From Sporocytophaga sp. (GTDB lineage Bacteria > Bacteroidota > Bacteroidia > Cytophagales > Cytophagaceae), in NCBI RefSeq assembly GCF_017745095.1, contig NZ_JAGHZZ010000010.1, forward strand, positions 144,997 through 208,996: a stretch of DNA of 64,000 nucleotides, read 5' to 3'. This document shows positions 62,003-64,000 of the stretch, piece by piece. The position numbers and the translations under genes were made by a program. Positions within the stretch are counted from its first letter, which is position 1. Each line of letters opens with the position of its first letter. The notes under the pieces are model-generated. The model searched no databases, had not been told where the DNA came from, and saw only the letters and a program-made list of their open reading frames with translations.

Positions 62003-62941
62003 ATGAAAGAACACATATTAGGATTACATCATATTACAGCCATATCTGACGATGCACAACGTAATTATGACTTTTATACTAAGGTGATGGGATTACGAAT
62101 GGTAAAGAAAACAGTGAACTTCGATGATCCTGGTACTTATCATTTTTATTTCGGAAATGAAACAGGTACTCCAGGAGCAATACTAACTTTCTTCCCATGG
62201 GAAGGAATAGGAAAAGGTCATAACGGAACCGGAATGGCGACAGAGATTGGCTATTCGGTGCCAGAAGGTAGCCTTGTTTTCTGGACAGATCGCTTCAATG
62301 AACATAAAATCTCCTTTGCAGAACAAACAGAACGTTTTGGTGAGATACTTCTGCCTTTCACAGATCCTGATGGGCTAAACCTTTCACTTATAATACCTAA
62401 GGGGTTGGACGACCGAAAGCCTTGGGAGACAGCGGAGATAAAAGCTGCTCAGGCGACTAAAGGATTTCATAGCGTGACACTTACCATAAGACATCTGGAC
62501 GATACTGCAAGGATACTTACAGATGTTTTTGGTTACAGACAAATCGCTCAGGAAGGGAAACGTTACCGCTTCGTGACTGACGCTGTTCCTACCGCTTCTA
62601 TAGTGGATATTGTGTTAGAGGAAAACGGACATCCAGGAAGAAATGCGGCAGGTACAAACCACCATGTTGCATTTCGTGTGAAAGACGAAGCTACACAGAT
62701 GGCGTTTCATGAAAAGTTATTAAGTATGGGCTTACGGATTACTTCGAAGATTAACCGTGATTATTTCTTCTCTCTTTATTTCCGTGAACCAGGAGGAGTG
62801 TTGTTTGAAATTGCTACTGATAATCCTGGATTTACAGTAGACGAACCACTTGCAGAATTGGGCAGTCATCTGAAATTGCCTAAGCAGCATGAAGGACTTC
62901 GAGGTGAGATTGAAAAGAAATTACCCATAATAAAAAAATAA
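62003..62941 (+). CDS. VOC-family ring-cleaving dioxygenase (MhqO/MhqA-like), first copy
   Basis: A 312-residue extradiol-type dioxygenase with two VOC modules. Metal ligands are expected in 'LGLHHITAISDD' (first His), 'TNHHVAFRVKD' (second His) and 'PGGVLFEIATDNPGF' (Glu). 'MGLRMVKKTVNFDDPGTYHF' and 'LTFFPWEGIGKG' are hallmarks of the MhqO/MhqA group that opens hydroquinone-type rings. A 214-bp gap precedes it, so it may also have its own promoter. A paralogue lies two genes downstream. Confidence 0.92.
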   Translation: MKEHILGLHHITAISDDAQRNYDFYTKVMGLRMVKKTVNFDDPGTYHFYFGNETGTPGAILTFFPWEGIGKGHNGTGMATEIGYSVPEGSLVFWTDRFNEHKISFAEQTERFGEILLPFTDPDGLNLSLIIPKGLDDRKPWETAEIKAAQATKGFHSVTLTIRHLDDTARILTDVFGYRQIAQEGKRYRFVTDAVPTASIVDIVLEENGHPGRNAAGTNHHVAFRVKDEATQMAFHEKLLSMGLRITSKINRDYFFSLYFREPGGVLFEIATDNPGFTVDEPLAELGSHLKLPKQHEGLRGEIEKKLPIIKK

Positions 62942-62952
62942 AGTTAACTATT

Positions 62953-63273
62953 ATGGCAACCGTGAGATTAGAATTAGGCGAAGATAATAATGGTTCCTTC
63001 GTGTTGTATGAGGGAGAAGAGATTATTGGTGAAATGCAGGTAGGTTTTACAGGTTATAAAGAACTTACTGTTTATCATACAGAAGTAAAGCCTGAATATG
63101 AAGGAAAGGGATATAGCAAACAATTATTATCTTTCATGGTAAACTATGTATGTAGCCGTGAAATGAAGGTAGTAGCGTTGTGTTCTTATGTACAAGCTCA
63201 ATTTAAGCGGCACGAAGACTTATATGGTGATATCTTGATAAATAATACAAAGGAATTTAATACGAGTTTATAA
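62953..63273 (+). CDS. Small GNAT-family N-acetyltransferase (NATD1/YidJ-like)
   Basis: A 106-residue protein with the minimal GNAT fold of the NATD1-like group: 'GSFVLYEGEEIIGEMQVGF', 'ELTVYHTEVKPEYEGKGYSK' (acetyl-CoA-binding P-loop region, EGKGYS) and 'VVALCSYVQAQFKRHEDLY', which is the characteristic C-terminal signature. Substrate unknown. It lies between the two dioxygenase genes, 11 bp after the first and abutting the second. Confidence 0.9.
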   Translation: MATVRLELGEDNNGSFVLYEGEEIIGEMQVGFTGYKELTVYHTEVKPEYEGKGYSKQLLSFMVNYVCSREMKVVALCSYVQAQFKRHEDLYGDILINNTKEFNTSL

Positions 63274-64000
63274 ATGAATGACAATAAATTAATCACCGGC
63301 ATACACCACGTTACCGCAATAGCAAGCGGTTCACAAAAGAACTTTGAATTCTATGCCGGAATCTTAGGATTGAGACTTGTAAAAAAGACAGTAAACTTTG
63401 ATGCTTCTTCTGTATACCATTTGTATTACGGAGACGAAATAGGATCTCCCGGGAGCATCATCACGTTCTTTCCATATGAAGGATTGGTAAAAGGAAGACA
63501 AGGCAAAGGAATGCTGAATACCACTTCTTTTTCTGTTCCATTGGATTCCCTTGATTACTGGATAAAGCGATTGGATAAATATGGCGTTCTTTATAAAAGA
63601 CCACAGGAAAGATTTAAAGACGAAATCGCTGTTTACTTTGAAGATGCAGATGGTTTAGGATTGGAACTGGTATTCAATAACAAAGACACTCGTATAGGTT
63701 CCTATAATCAAACGATTGATAAAACACATGCGATAAGAGGATTTTATAATGTGGAGATCTGGGAAGAAGGCTACGAACGTACAGCAGCATTATTACAAGA
63801 TCAGTTGAATCATACACTTATCGCGGAGAAAGGAAATCGATTTCGTTTTGCAGCTACTGATAGCCCTGGTAATTATGTGGATCTCGTTTGCATGCCTGAC
63901 AGCCTTAAAGGACTTGCAGGAAGTGGTACAGTACATCACTTAGCCTTCTCCACGCCGGATAAGGGCTCACAAACTGCTATACGAGAAAAAATAGTGGAAC
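63274..64000 (+). CDS. VOC-family ring-cleaving dioxygenase, second copy (3' end outside window)
   Basis: Starts with the ATG directly after the GNAT stop codon and stays open to the right edge (about 242 codons seen). It parallels the first dioxygenase: 'GIHHVTAIASGSQKNFEFYA', 'GLRLVKKTVNFDASSVYHLY', 'ITFFPYEGLVKGRQGKGM' and 'VHHLAFSTPDKG', the second metal-His segment. The two are clearly paralogous but diverged, so probably an old tandem duplication with different substrate ranges. Confidence 0.9.
   Translation, partial: MNDNKLITGIHHVTAIASGSQKNFEFYAGILGLRLVKKTVNFDASSVYHLYYGDEIGSPGSIITFFPYEGLVKGRQGKGMLNTTSFSVPLDSLDYWIKRLDKYGVLYKRPQERFKDEIAVYFEDADGLGLELVFNNKDTRIGSYNQTIDKTHAIRGFYNVEIWEEGYERTAALLQDQLNHTLIAEKGNRFRFAATDSPGNYVDLVCMPDSLKGLAGSGTVHHLAFSTPDKGSQTAIREKIVE

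Noticed and set aside
1-64000. tRNA, rRNA or intact insertion sequence
   Set aside because: I saw no cloverleaf-like sequence with a T-loop motif, no rRNA-like stretch and no transposase; a computed scan would be needed to exclude tRNAs fully.

Overview
The window comes from a low-GC Bacteroidetes genome, most likely a gliding, Cytophaga/Sporocytophaga-like member of the Cytophagales. The evidence is the set of type IX secretion (T9SS) cargo proteins (a 1,793-residue protein with a gliding-motility-associated C-terminal domain and two proteins with type A sorting tails), PorT-like outer-membrane barrels, Bacteroidetes-style promoters (TTTG - about 20 nt - TAnnTTTG), weak ribosome binding sites and several TTG/GTG starts. 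Genus assignment is inference. I found no tRNA, rRNA, CRISPR array, intact insertion sequence or prophage.

Layout. 1-3.9 kb: leftward surface protein (runs off the left edge) and a small secreted protein. 4.6-9.1 kb: Crp/Fnr regulator, SnoaL-like protein and a large multi-PAS histidine kinase. 9.2-13.5 kb: outer-membrane barrel, then a leftward operon of ECF sigma factor, putative anti-sigma factor, serine-hydrolase lipoprotein and outer-membrane protein. 14-17.3 kb: small regulator/enzyme pairs (AraC with SDR, HxlR with RibD-like reductase, VOC protein). 17.7-18.6 kb: frameshifted sulfatase-modifying-factor-like gene. 18.8-26.4 kb: signalling island with a membrane histidine kinase, an RsbR-RsbS-RsbT stressosome module, an ATPase-RsbX phosphatase fusion, an RsbT-like/histidine-kinase fusion and a receiver/histidine-kinase hybrid. 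26.7-31.6 kb: membrane AraC regulator, leucine-rich T9SS cargo, and an SDR with its AraC regulator. 32-42 kb: sparse region of hypothetical lipoproteins, a NUDIX hydrolase, a 21-bp palindromic tandem array, an RLIG1-like RNA ligase with an attenuator-like leader, a beta-propeller T9SS cargo, a PhyH-like oxygenase and many dispersed hairpin repeats. 42-46.3 kb: copper/haem cluster (CNGKC protein, MbnP, MbnH, lipoprotein, SCO, cytochrome c). 47-52.4 kb: the giant T9SS adhesin. 52.4-55 kb: palindromic repeats around small hypothetical genes and a multiply frameshifted collagen-like lipoprotein. 55-64 kb: MBL hydrolase, then a rightward detoxification-type gene string (isochorismatase-like hydrolase, alginate-export-like porin, YtcJ amidohydrolase, DoxX, Dps, DUF1275, two ring-cleaving VOC dioxygenases, GNAT), cut by the right edge.

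How it fits together. The clearest functional units are the stressosome, whose output appears to be histidine kinases rather than a sigma-B cascade; the MbnP/MbnH copper unit beside SCO and cytochrome c; and an electrophile/quinone-type detoxification string. The best candidate for something undescribed is the leader of the RNA ligase gene, which has a promoter, a 25-codon ORF, a repeated CTGTTCGGG segment able to form a competing structure, and a strong terminator just before the ligase. The 21-bp palindromic array and the palindromic repeats near 52.5-53.4 kb are the next best. Three genes carry single-base indels at or near homopolymers, so sequencing error should be excluded before calling them pseudogenes.
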